Assembly (NCBI RefSeq): GCF_014518425.1
Contig: NZ_JACVCU010000001.1
Span: forward strand, 1,426,001 to 1,490,000
Direction of reading: 5' to 3'
From: Terrabacter sp. MAHUQ-38
Lineage (GTDB): Bacteria > Actinomycetota > Actinomycetes > Actinomycetales > Dermatophilaceae
Length of the DNA stretch: 64,000 nt
Part shown: piece after piece, positions 38,233 to 46,529 of the stretch
How positions within the stretch are numbered: the stretch's first letter is position 1
Layout of the letters: each line of letters starts with the position of its first letter
The notes under the pieces: generated by a model
Seen by the model: only the letters and a program-made list of their open reading frames with translations
Told to the model about the DNA's origin: nothing
Databases searched by the model: none
Position numbers and translations under genes: made by a program

Positions 38233-39966
38233 CTACGCTACGGCGTCGCGGCCCGCGAGCCGCCACCCATCGGCCGTGAACGCCTCGGGTGTCTTCTCGC
38301 CGTCGAGCAGGATGCCGCCCGGCCCGCTGACGAGCACCTCGTCGACAGCGACGCCTCTGCCGAGGTAGCCGCTGTCGGTCGTGTGCCGCCAGCGGACCTG
38401 CTGGGCACCGGGCCGCAGGTCGGCGCGCACCTGGACCCAGCGCCGCGTACCGGAGCCGGCGATGACTCCGTCGCAGGCCGCGGCCTCCCCGCGGTCGACG
38501 ACCTCGAACGGCACCGCCGTCCAGGTCTGGCCCTCGTCGGTCGAGCGCTCGAGGTGGAGCAGGTCCGTCTCCTCCGTGTCGAGGAAGAGGTCGAAGCCGA
38601 GGCGGGCGCCGCCCGCGCCCACCGGGAGGGTCAGCGTCGTCAGCGTCGTCGTGGCGGCGTTCTCCCCGCCGGTGAACCAGGCCGTGTCGCCGTGGCGCGG
38701 GCGGAGGCCCATGGACGCGGCCAGCCCGTGGGCCCACTCGCGGCGGGCGATGTTGGTCGAGCCCCAGCTGCGTGACGGGTGCACACGGTTGGTCAGCAGG
38801 ATCGCGAACGAGCGCGACGTGAAGTCGATGACGATAGAGGTGCCCGTGTAGCCGGTGTGGCCGGCCGTGCGCGGGCCGGCCAGCGCGTCCATGTACCACC
38901 GCTGGTCGAGCTCGAAGCCGAGGCCGTGGTCGTCTCCCGGGAAGTCGCCGTTGACGTTGGTGACCAAGGCCTCGACGCTCCTGCGACTGAGGATGCGGTG
39001 GCCCTCGTAGGTGCCGCCGTTGAGCAGCGCCTGCGACAGGGTCGCGAGGTCGTCGGCCGTCGAGAAGACCCCAGCGTGCCCGGCGACGCCGCCGAGCGAC
39101 CACGCGTTCTCGTCGTGCACCTCACCGCGCACCATGCCGCGCGGCGGTGCCGTCTGGTACTCCGTGGCCGCGGTCCGGCCCTTGTCGGTGGGGTTGTAGC
39201 CGGTGTCCGTCATGCCGAGCGGCGCCGTGATGCGGTCGTGCACGACGACGTCCAGCGGCGCGCCGCGAAGCCTCTCGACCAGGACCCCGAGGGTGATGAG
39301 GTTGAGGTCGCTGTAGAGGTAGGTGGAACCGGCCGGGTTGGTGAGCGGCTGGTCCATGACGGCCTTGATCCGCGAGGCCTTGTCGGGGTACCTGCTCCAG
39401 AGCGGCAGCCACGACGTGAAGCCGGACGTGTGGGCGAGCAGCTGGCTCACGGTGACTCTCGACTTGCCGTTCGCCGCGAACTCCGGGAGGTATGCCTCCA
39501 CCGGGCTCTCGAGCGAGACGCGGCCCTCCTCGACGAGCTGGACGACGGCGATCGACGTGAAGAGCTTGCTGACCGACGCGAGGTCGAAGATCGTGTCGGT
39601 GCGCATCGGCTCCCACTGGTCGCGGGGCAGCTCTGTCGTCGCGTCGGCGTAGCGCAGGGCCCAGCCGCTCGCGTCGCGCTCGACGACGTGGCCCTCGTGG
39701 CCCATGAGTGCGACCGCCCCGGCGAAGAGCGGGTGCGCGCCGGCGAGGGCCTCCTCGTGCGCGTGCACCTGCGCGACGGACTCCGCGATCGGCGCGGGGT
39801 CGAGCCCGAGCGAGGCTGGGCTCGCGTCGGTCAGCACGGTGTTGGGCGGCGCGAAACCGCGGTCGGGCTTGCTGAAGTCGTCGGCGGCCGCCGGCCCCGC
39901 TGTCACGAGGCTGCCCGCCAGGGCGAAGCTGCCGAGGGCTGCCGGGACGAGGGTGCGCAGGCGCAT
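38233..39966 (-). CDS. Exported beta-lactamase-fold serine hydrolase, AmiE/YbbE-like
   Basis: This 577-aa protein has a Sec signal peptide (cleavage near AAADD). The catalytic Ser-x-x-Lys is SVSK (131-134), with a YSD motif near 218-220. The first 430 residues are a class C beta-lactamase/CubicO domain. About 140 C-terminal residues form a beta-rich accessory domain (FDLFLDTEETDLLHLERSTDEGQTW). By its place between namZ and murR it probably corresponds to B. subtilis AmiE (YbbE), which removes stem peptides from MurNAc. A generic D-Ala-D-Ala peptidase is the alternative. Confidence 0.8.
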   Translation of the reverse strand: MRLRTLVPAALGSFALAGSLVTAGPAAADDFSKPDRGFAPPNTVLTDASPASLGLDPAPIAESVAQVHAHEEALAGAHPLFAGAVALMGHEGHVVERDASGWALRYADATTELPRDQWEPMRTDTIFDLASVSKLFTSIAVVQLVEEGRVSLESPVEAYLPEFAANGKSRVTVSQLLAHTSGFTSWLPLWSRYPDKASRIKAVMDQPLTNPAGSTYLYSDLNLITLGVLVERLRGAPLDVVVHDRITAPLGMTDTGYNPTDKGRTAATEYQTAPPRGMVRGEVHDENAWSLGGVAGHAGVFSTADDLATLSQALLNGGTYEGHRILSRRSVEALVTNVNGDFPGDDHGLGFELDQRWYMDALAGPRTAGHTGYTGTSIVIDFTSRSFAILLTNRVHPSRSWGSTNIARREWAHGLAASMGLRPRHGDTAWFTGGENAATTTLTTLTLPVGAGGARLGFDLFLDTEETDLLHLERSTDEGQTWTAVPFEVVDRGEAAACDGVIAGSGTRRWVQVRADLRPGAQQVRWRHTTDSGYLGRGVAVDEVLVSGPGGILLDGEKTPEAFTADGWRLAGRDAVA

Positions 39967-40002
39967 GTCACTCCTTGATCGTGCAGCAGTCGAAAGGGCA
40001 GG

Positions 40003-41325
40003 TCACTGCGCCGGGCCGGGGTAGATGAGGTACGGCTGTCGCCGGGCGTCGAAGTCGGCCAGCTCGTCCCGCCACGAGCCCACAACCTCGTCGGCCGAGG
40101 CGCCCGCCGAGATCTGCGTGCGCAGGCGCTGCGACCCGGTCAGCTTGTCGATCCAGTACGGCCGTGCCGGGTCGTAGGAGTCGTAGCGCCACGCGAAGTC
40201 GCTGTAGAGCGCCCGCGCCGCCACCAGCATCTCGACGGCGGACCGGACCGGGTCGAAGCGGGACGGGTCGGTGACGTGCAGCTGGACGCCGCCGCAGACG
40301 ACCCCGGCGTGCTTGTTGAACGTGGGCGTGAAGTAGGCCTCACGGAAGACGACGCCCGGAACGTCACGTGCCGCAAGGCGTTCGGCCCACGTGTAGTCCA
40401 CGTACGGTGCTCCGATGAGCTCGAACGGGCGTGTGGTGCCGCGTCCCTCGGAGAGGTTCGTGCCCTCGAACATGCCCGTGCCCGGGTAGGCGAGCGCGGT
40501 GTCGGGCGTCGGCATGTTGGGACTCGGCGTGACCCACGGCAGGCCGGTGACGGCATACGGCACGTCCCGGCGCCAGCCCTTGACCTCGACGACGGAGAGC
40601 TCCTCCAGCCGCGCCCCTGCATCGGCCGCGAGGAGCTCCCCGTCGAAGAAGCGCGCCAGCTCGCCGACCGTCATGCCGTGCGCCTGGACGATCTCCTTCG
40701 CGCCGACGCCGGAGGTCCACGGCGTCGTCATCATCGGGCCGATCGCCCTGCCGCCGATGGGGTTGGGGCGGTCGAGCACGACGAAGCGCGCGCCCACCGC
40801 AACGGCCGCTCGCATCGCCGTGTACATCGTCCAGATGTAGGTGTAGAAGCGCGCGCCGACGTCCTGGATGTCGAAGACGACGGTCTCGACGCCTGCCGTG
40901 CGAAAGAGCGTCGTCATCTTCGTCGCGTCGGCGCCGTAGGCGTCGTAGACCGTGAGGCCGGTGCGCGGGTCGGTGTGCGTGCCCTCGGAGCCGCCGGCCT
41001 GGGCCGTGCCCCGGAAGCCGTGCTCGGGGCCGAAGACGCCGACGATGTCGACGGAACCGGACTCGTGCATCTCGTCGACGATCGTGCGGAGGTTCGTGAG
41101 GATGCCGGTCGGGTTGGTGATGATGCCGACCTTCTGGCCCGCGAGCGTCGACCAACCCGCAGCCGCCGCGTTCTGGGCTCCGGTCGTCACGGGGTTGACC
41201 GGGTAGCTGCTCGCGTATGCCGTCGGGTTGGGTTGCGCCGCAACGGCACCCGCCGCCGTGGCCGGGATGACGACGGCGCCGAGGGCACCGGCGGTGAGCA
41301 GCTGCCTGCGGGTGGGACTGGTCAT
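40003..41325 (-). CDS. namZ: Exo-beta-N-acetylmuramidase NamZ (DUF1343)
   Basis: The protein has 440 aa. The twin-Arg TRRQLLTAG and hydrophobic run predict Tat export. DUF1343 signatures: KVGIITNPTGIL, VFGPEHGFRG, VFDIQDVGARFYTYIWTMY, LDRPNPIGG, and NMPTPDTALAYPGTGMFEGTNLSEGRGTTRPFE. In B. subtilis NamZ removes terminal MurNAc from the non-reducing end of peptidoglycan fragments. It lies 19 bp after nagZ and 36 bp before the AmiE-like gene, so all share a transcript. Confidence 0.93.
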   Translation of the reverse strand: MTSPTRRQLLTAGALGAVVIPATAAGAVAAQPNPTAYASSYPVNPVTTGAQNAAAAGWSTLAGQKVGIITNPTGILTNLRTIVDEMHESGSVDIVGVFGPEHGFRGTAQAGGSEGTHTDPRTGLTVYDAYGADATKMTTLFRTAGVETVVFDIQDVGARFYTYIWTMYTAMRAAVAVGARFVVLDRPNPIGGRAIGPMMTTPWTSGVGAKEIVQAHGMTVGELARFFDGELLAADAGARLEELSVVEVKGWRRDVPYAVTGLPWVTPSPNMPTPDTALAYPGTGMFEGTNLSEGRGTTRPFELIGAPYVDYTWAERLAARDVPGVVFREAYFTPTFNKHAGVVCGGVQLHVTDPSRFDPVRSAVEMLVAARALYSDFAWRYDSYDPARPYWIDKLTGSQRLRTQISAGASADEVVGSWRDELADFDARRQPYLIYPGPAQ

Positions 41326-41344
41326 CTGGAGCTCTCCGATCGCG

Positions 41345-43162
41345 TCAGTAGGTCAGCCCGTGCCCGAACGGGTAGAGCACGGTCGCGGGGTCATCGGCCA
41401 CCGGGATGTCGACCGGCAACGATGCCGTCGGTGCGACGTCGCCCGTGATGACGCGCGCGGCCGCCTCGACGGCCACCGGGCTGAAGGAGTACGTCGCGAC
41501 GTAGGTCGGCGCGTCGGTGAAGTACGCGATGTCGTAGGGGTCGCGCACCGCCACGACGACGACGGTCCTTCCCGTCGCGAGCAGCTGCTTGACGAGCTTC
41601 TGCTGGCCACCACGGGGGTCGGTGACCCTCGTGTCCCAGGCCTTCATGGTCGTGACGACGACGACGTCCTTGTCGGCGGCAGCAGCCACGGCGGCAGCGA
41701 CCTGCGTGTCGGTCGGCGACGAACCGGTCTGGAGGTTCTGCACCGTCCCACCCTTCGCGGTCAGGGCCGCCGCGAGGGTCGCGGTCGTCGAGACTCCGTA
41801 GCCGGTGACGAGCACCTTCTTGCCGCTCGGGTTCATCGGCAGCGCCGTGGCGTCGTTCTTGACGAGGGTCGTCGTGCGCGCCGTCACGGCGTTCGCCGCG
41901 GCGAGGTGAGCGGGGATGCCGACGACCGACGCGACCCGGGCAGGGTCGGCGTACGGCTGGGCGACGACCCCGCGGCGGTACTTGAGGCGGAGCACCCGAC
42001 GCACCTTCTCGTCGAGCTCGTCGGGCCGGATGCGGTGGCTGCGCACGGCGGCCAGCACGGCGGCGTACGCCTCGTCCATGGCGGGGCTCATGAGCAGCTG
42101 GTCGACGCCCGCGAGGAGCGCGCGCACCGGCACCTCGGCGTCACCGTACCTGTCACGGACGCCTTGCATGCCGAGCGAGTCCGTGACGATGACGCCGTCG
42201 TAGCCGAGCTCCTCGCGCAGGACCCCGGTGAGGATCGGGCGGCTCAGCGTGGCGGGGTCGCCGGAGTCGTCGAACGCCGGGAACGCGAGGTGCGCGGTCA
42301 TGATCATGTCGATGCCCTCGCGGATCGCGGCCTTGAACGGCGGGGCGTCGATGCTCTCCCACTGCTCGCGGGTGTGCGTGATGACCGGGAACGCGACATG
42401 GCTGTCGGTGGCGGTGTCGCCATGGCCGGGGAAGTGCTTCGCCGACGACGAGACGCCGCCGTCGCGCTGGTACCCGGCGACCTGTGCCGCGGCGAGCTCG
42501 GCCGCGAGGTCGGGGTGCGACGAGAACGACCGCGTGCCGATGACGGGGTTGAGCGCGTTGACGTTGACGTCGCAGACGGGCGCGAAGTTCGTGTTGACGC
42601 CCATGGCGAGCAGCTCGCGCCCGGTGATCGCGGCGGCGGTGCGCGCGTCGGGGGCGCTGTCGCCGGCTCCGAGAGCCATCGACCCGGGGAACTGGGTGGC
42701 CGGCGGGCCGATCCGGGTGACGACGCCCTGCTCCTGGTCGATCGCGACCTGCAGCGGGACCGGCGCGCTGGTGCGCCGGCCCAGCGACGCGCGTTGCAGC
42801 CCGTTCGACAGCCGTACGATCTGGTCGGGGTCCTGGACGCTGTCGGTCCACGCGAAGTAGATGACGCCGCCGAGGTGGTACTTCTGCACGACCTCGGCCG
42901 GGCTCGCGACACCGTAGAGCGGCAGGTTGCGGCTGTCAGGGGCCGTCGCGTCCTTGCCGTAGACGTTCTGGATGAAGAGCTGACCGACCTTCTCCTCCAA
43001 GGTCATCCGGCTCATCGTCGCGGTGACCCAACCGTCCTCGCCGGCGCGGCCGGTGGGAGCCGTCGTCCCTGCGGCGCGGGCACTGCCGGCTGCGACGCCC
43101 GTGGCCGCGGTGGCGAGTCCTCCGGCGAGCACGGACCGACGAGAGGGGTCTGAGATGGACAT
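41345..43162 (-). CDS. nagZ: Exported GH3 beta-N-acetylglucosaminidase NagZ
   Basis: The protein has 605 aa with a Tat-type signal (SRRSVLAGG, then an Ala-rich run). KHFPGHGDTATDSH (242-255) is the NagZ-specific Asp/His dyad, and VIVTDSLGM holds the nucleophile Asp328. A second C-terminal domain (about 400-605) makes it the two-domain secreted form found in Bacillus rather than the short cytosolic enzyme of Gram-negatives. GGAGG precedes the ATG at 43162. It heads the nagZ-namZ-amiE-murR unit. Confidence 0.93.
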   Translation of the reverse strand: MSISDPSRRSVLAGGLATAATGVAAGSARAAGTTAPTGRAGEDGWVTATMSRMTLEEKVGQLFIQNVYGKDATAPDSRNLPLYGVASPAEVVQKYHLGGVIYFAWTDSVQDPDQIVRLSNGLQRASLGRRTSAPVPLQVAIDQEQGVVTRIGPPATQFPGSMALGAGDSAPDARTAAAITGRELLAMGVNTNFAPVCDVNVNALNPVIGTRSFSSHPDLAAELAAAQVAGYQRDGGVSSSAKHFPGHGDTATDSHVAFPVITHTREQWESIDAPPFKAAIREGIDMIMTAHLAFPAFDDSGDPATLSRPILTGVLREELGYDGVIVTDSLGMQGVRDRYGDAEVPVRALLAGVDQLLMSPAMDEAYAAVLAAVRSHRIRPDELDEKVRRVLRLKYRRGVVAQPYADPARVASVVGIPAHLAAANAVTARTTTLVKNDATALPMNPSGKKVLVTGYGVSTTATLAAALTAKGGTVQNLQTGSSPTDTQVAAAVAAAADKDVVVVTTMKAWDTRVTDPRGGQQKLVKQLLATGRTVVVVAVRDPYDIAYFTDAPTYVATYSFSPVAVEAAARVITGDVAPTASLPVDIPVADDPATVLYPFGHGLTY

Positions 43163-43178
43163 GGTGCCTCCGTTGAAT

Positions 43179-43191
43179 GTGAACAATTCAC
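43179..43191. promoter_or_regulatory. Candidate MurR/RpiR operator before nagZ
   Basis: GTGAACAATTCAC is a perfect 5-bp inverted repeat around a 3-base centre, 16 bp before the nagZ ATG. GAATG and CATTC flank it as an outer pair. It resembles the repeat before murQ. Nothing else is seen in 43163-43288. Confidence 0.5.
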
Positions 43192-43288
43192 GCATTCTGC
43201 CGTTGGGCCGGAACTTACCTACGTAGCGTGGCGAAGGCAACAGCCAGCGGCGCGTCAGCTGACGACGCGCGCGCCGGGGCGGCCGCGC

Positions 43289-44866
43289 TCACCAGCCCGC
43301 GAGCGACCTCACGGTCTGGACGGTGTCGATCTCGGATACCGGCTTGTCGTCGCGGTAGCGCAGCACCCGCGCGAACCGCAGCGCCATGCCCCCGGGGTAG
43401 CGGCTCGAGCGCTGCACGCCGTCGAACGCGATCTCGACCACCTGCTCGGGCCGCAGCGGCACGACGCCCCACTGCTGGCCCGATCGCCCGGCCTCGACGT
43501 CGGCCGGGTCGACCGCCAGCTCGCCGAACCGCTCGGTCTGCCAGGCGAGCATCTCGTCGGTCATGCCCTTGAACGTCTTGCCGAGCATGACGAGCTCGCC
43601 CGTCTCGGCATCGCGCGCGCCGAGGTGGATGTTGGAGAGCCAGCCACGCCGCCGTCCGCTGCCCCACTCGACGCCGAGCACGACGAGGTCGAGCGTGTGT
43701 CGCGGCTTGACCTTGACCCACCCGGGGCCGCGGCGGCCGGCGGCATACGGCAGGGCAGGGTCCTTGACGACGACGCCCTCGTGGCCCGCGGCGACGAGGG
43801 CGTCGAAGAACTGCTGCGCCCGCTCGGGGTCGTCGGTCAGCTCACGTGGCACGAGCCACGCCGGCGGGACGGTCCGGGCCAGCCGCGCCCAGCGGGTCGC
43901 GGCCGGCTCGTCGAGGAGGTCCTCGCCGTCGAGGTGCAGGATGTCGAAGAAGTACGGCGTGAGCGGCACCTCCTCGCGCAGCCGCTCGACGTCGGCGCTG
44001 CTCGCGGTGCGCGCTCCCGTCACCTGGAACGGCTGCGGCCGGCCGGCGCGGTCGAGCGCGATGACCTCGCCGTCGAGCACCAGCGTCTCGACGTCGAGGC
44101 CGACCAGCGCCTCGGTGATCTCGGGCATCCGGTCGGTCACCTCCTCGAGCGTGCGCGTGAAGAGGCGCGCGCTGCCCGGGTCGGTGCGGTTGTCGACGTG
44201 CGCCTGCAGCCGTATGCCGTCCAGCTTGGTCTCGACGACCACCTCGCCGCCCAGCGTGGTGAGCGCCGCGGCGACGTCGGGAGCCGACCCGGCGAGCATC
44301 GGCCGCAGCGGACGGCCGACCTCGAGGGTCAGGGCGTCGAGCGCCTCGGTGCCGCCGATGAGGGCGGCCCGGGAGACCGGTCCGGCGAAGCCCGCGAGCA
44401 TCACGGCACGCCGCACCGCAGCATCGGGCACATCGGCTGCCTTGGCGATGGCCTGGAGCATGACGCCGTCGCCCGCTCCTTGGCGGGTCTCGCCGGTGAT
44501 GAGCCCACGCAGCCACGCCTGCTCGTCGGAGGTGGCCCGCGAGAAGAGGTCGCGCACCGCTGCAGACCGGCTCGCCCCCGACCCGGCGCCCGAGACCGAG
44601 GCGATGCGTGTCGCGGCGGCGTCGACCTCCTCGACCGTCAGGGTCGACGTCTGCGCCGGCTCGGGGAGGGACTGCAGACCCCGCCAGCTGACACCCAGCC
44701 GTCGCTGGGGGAGCACGCCGGACAGGTGCGACGTCACGACCTCGATCGTCCTCGGGCCGTCCGCGGCGGCACGGGCGAGGCACGTCGCCAGGGCCTCGAC
44801 CTTCGCCGTGCGCGAGGCGGTGGCGGCGACCGTGTGAGACGTGGCGACGACGTCGGAGAGCTGCAT
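43289..44866 (-). CDS. ATP-dependent DNA ligase (LigB type)
   Basis: The protein has 525 aa. An N-terminal helical DNA-binding domain (1-180) is followed by the adenylation domain with ETKLDGIR (Lys214 is the adenylated residue) and LDGEVIALD. The OB-fold motif is GWVKVKPRHTLDLVVLGVEWGSGRR. Actinobacteria carry such accessory ligases beside NAD-dependent LigA; they are thought to act in repair. No Ku or polymerase gene is nearby, so this is not the LigD system. Confidence 0.92.
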   Translation of the reverse strand: MQLSDVVATSHTVAATASRTAKVEALATCLARAAADGPRTIEVVTSHLSGVLPQRRLGVSWRGLQSLPEPAQTSTLTVEEVDAAATRIASVSGAGSGASRSAAVRDLFSRATSDEQAWLRGLITGETRQGAGDGVMLQAIAKAADVPDAAVRRAVMLAGFAGPVSRAALIGGTEALDALTLEVGRPLRPMLAGSAPDVAAALTTLGGEVVVETKLDGIRLQAHVDNRTDPGSARLFTRTLEEVTDRMPEITEALVGLDVETLVLDGEVIALDRAGRPQPFQVTGARTASSADVERLREEVPLTPYFFDILHLDGEDLLDEPAATRWARLARTVPPAWLVPRELTDDPERAQQFFDALVAAGHEGVVVKDPALPYAAGRRGPGWVKVKPRHTLDLVVLGVEWGSGRRRGWLSNIHLGARDAETGELVMLGKTFKGMTDEMLAWQTERFGELAVDPADVEAGRSGQQWGVVPLRPEQVVEIAFDGVQRSSRYPGGMALRFARVLRYRDDKPVSEIDTVQTVRSLAGW

Positions 44867-44905
44867 GTCCCGATCCTGCCCCTAGCCACCGACGCCCGGC
44901 GTCAC

Positions 44906-44949
44906 TTGACGTGGACGCCGCGAGTCGCCAAGGTAAGCAAGCGCTTAGT
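44906..44949 (+). promoter_or_regulatory. Promoter and TetR-type operator of the acyl-CoA operon
   Basis: TTGACG (44906-44911) and CAAGGT (44929-44934) are 17 bp apart. AGCAAGCGCTTAGT (44936-44949) directly follows and is one base from the AnCAAGnnCTTGnT palindrome bound by KstR2-like TetR regulators. Repressor binding there would block the start of transcription. No TetR gene lies in the window. Confidence 0.5.
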
Positions 44950-44966
44950 CGATCCAGAGGAGCACC

Positions 44967-45752
44967 ATGCCCGACACCGCCGTCGTCACCGGGGCCGCCC
45001 GAGGGATCGGCCGTGCGATCGCCGCGCGGCTCGCGCGAGAGGGCTGGCAGGTCGTCGTCGCCGACCGCGACGCCACCGAGCTCGCGGTGGTTGCCGACGA
45101 GACCGGCGCGATCGCCGTGCCAGGTGACTCGTCGACCGACGCGGGCGTGCGGCATCTCGTCGACACGGCATACGAGCACCTGGGGCACGTCGACGTCTTC
45201 TTCGCCAACGCCGGCATCGGCACGCTCAAGGGACTCGACGCGTCGGACGCCGAGTGGGCCCGCGCCCTCGAGACCAACGTGCTCGCCCACGTGCGCGCCG
45301 CCCGGCTGCTCGTGCCCCGCTGGCTGACGGCCGGCGGCGGCCGCCTCGTCGTCACCGCCTCGGCCGCCGGGTTGCTGACGATGCTCGGCGACGCGCCCTA
45401 CTCCGTCAGCAAGCACGGCGCCGTCGCCTTCGCCGAGTGGCTGAGCGCCACCTACCGGCACCGCGGGATCGTCGTGCAGGCGATCTGCCCGCAGGGCGTG
45501 CAGACCCGGATGCTCGAGGAGTCCGGGCCGCTGCGCGACCTGCTGACCCGCGATGCCACCGTCAGCGCCGACGACGTGGCCGACGCGGCCTGGGAGGCGC
45601 TCGCCGGCGACGACTTCCTCGTGCTGCCGCACCCCGAGGTGCGCGACTACTACGTCCAGCGAGCCGCCCACCCCGACGCATGGATCGCGGGCATGAACCG
45701 CCTCCAGCAGAAGCTCGACCACCACACCGCCGACCAGCAGGAGAACGCATGA
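44967..45752 (+). CDS. Short-chain dehydrogenase/reductase
   Basis: The protein has 261 aa: TGAARGIG cofactor loop, NAGIG, catalytic Ser in TASAAG and YSVSK as the YxxxK motif. The cofactor (NAD or NADP) and substrate are unknown; acyl-CoA context suggests a hydroxyacyl substrate. RBS GAGGAG. It is the first gene of a five-gene operon and overlaps the next start (ATGA). Confidence 0.88.
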   Translation: MPDTAVVTGAARGIGRAIAARLAREGWQVVVADRDATELAVVADETGAIAVPGDSSTDAGVRHLVDTAYEHLGHVDVFFANAGIGTLKGLDASDAEWARALETNVLAHVRAARLLVPRWLTAGGGRLVVTASAAGLLTMLGDAPYSVSKHGAVAFAEWLSATYRHRGIVVQAICPQGVQTRMLEESGPLRDLLTRDATVSADDVADAAWEALAGDDFLVLPHPEVRDYYVQRAAHPDAWIAGMNRLQQKLDHHTADQQENA

Positions 45753-46528
45753 CCGTCCAGCCCAGCCCCGACCCGACCACCCAGCGCACCGCCATCGTCA
45801 CCGGGGCCGCGCGCGGGATCGGCGCGGCCGTGGCCCGGCGCCTCGCCTCGGACGGGTTCGCCGTCGCCGTCCTCGACCTTGACGAGTCCGCCTGCGCCGC
45901 AGTCGTCTCCGAGATCGAGGCAGCGGGCGGCCGGGGCCTCGCCGTCGGCGTCGACGTCTCGGACGAGGCCGGCGTGCAGGCCGCCGTCGACCGCGTCGCG
46001 GCAGAGCTCGGTGCGCCGACCGTCCTCGTCAACAACGCAGGGATCATCCGCGACAACATGCTCTTCAAGATGACGGCCGGCGACTGGGACGCCGTCATGA
46101 ACGTCCACCTGCGCGGCTCGTTCCTGATGACCCGCGCGACGCAGAAGCACATGATCGACGCCACGTGGGGTCGCGTCATCAACCTCAGCTCGACATCGGC
46201 CCTCGGCAACCGCGGCCAGGCCAACTACTCCGCGGCCAAGGCAGGCCTGCAGGGCTTCACGAAGACCCTCGCCATCGAGCTCGGCAAGTTCGGTGTCACG
46301 GCCAACGCGATCGCGCCCGGCTTCATCGCGACCGACATGACGCGCCAGACGGCCGAGCGCATGGGCATCACGTTCGAGCAGTTCCTCGAGGGGGCCGCGA
46401 AGGAGATCCCCGTCGCCCGCGTCGGCCAGCCTGAGGACATCGCGGCGACGGCGTCGTTCCTCGTGCGCGACGAGGCGGGCTTCGTGTCCGGCCAGGTCAT
46501 CTACGTCGCCGGCGGGCCGAAGGACTGA
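45749..46528 (+). CDS. FabG-like short-chain dehydrogenase
   Basis: The protein has 259 aa: TGAARGIG, NNAGIIRDNMLFKMTAGDWDAVMNVHLRGSF, LSSTSALGNRGQANYSAAKAG and TANAIAPGFIATDMT. These are the 3-oxoacyl-ACP/CoA reductase features, so it probably acts on 3-oxo or 3-hydroxyacyl-CoA within the operon. Overlaps the upstream gene by 4 bp; the next start is 1 bp downstream. Confidence 0.9.
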   Translation: MTVQPSPDPTTQRTAIVTGAARGIGAAVARRLASDGFAVAVLDLDESACAAVVSEIEAAGGRGLAVGVDVSDEAGVQAAVDRVAAELGAPTVLVNNAGIIRDNMLFKMTAGDWDAVMNVHLRGSFLMTRATQKHMIDATWGRVINLSSTSALGNRGQANYSAAKAGLQGFTKTLAIELGKFGVTANAIAPGFIATDMTRQTAERMGITFEQFLEGAAKEIPVARVGQPEDIAATASFLVRDEAGFVSGQVIYVAGGPKD

Positions 46529-46529
46529 C

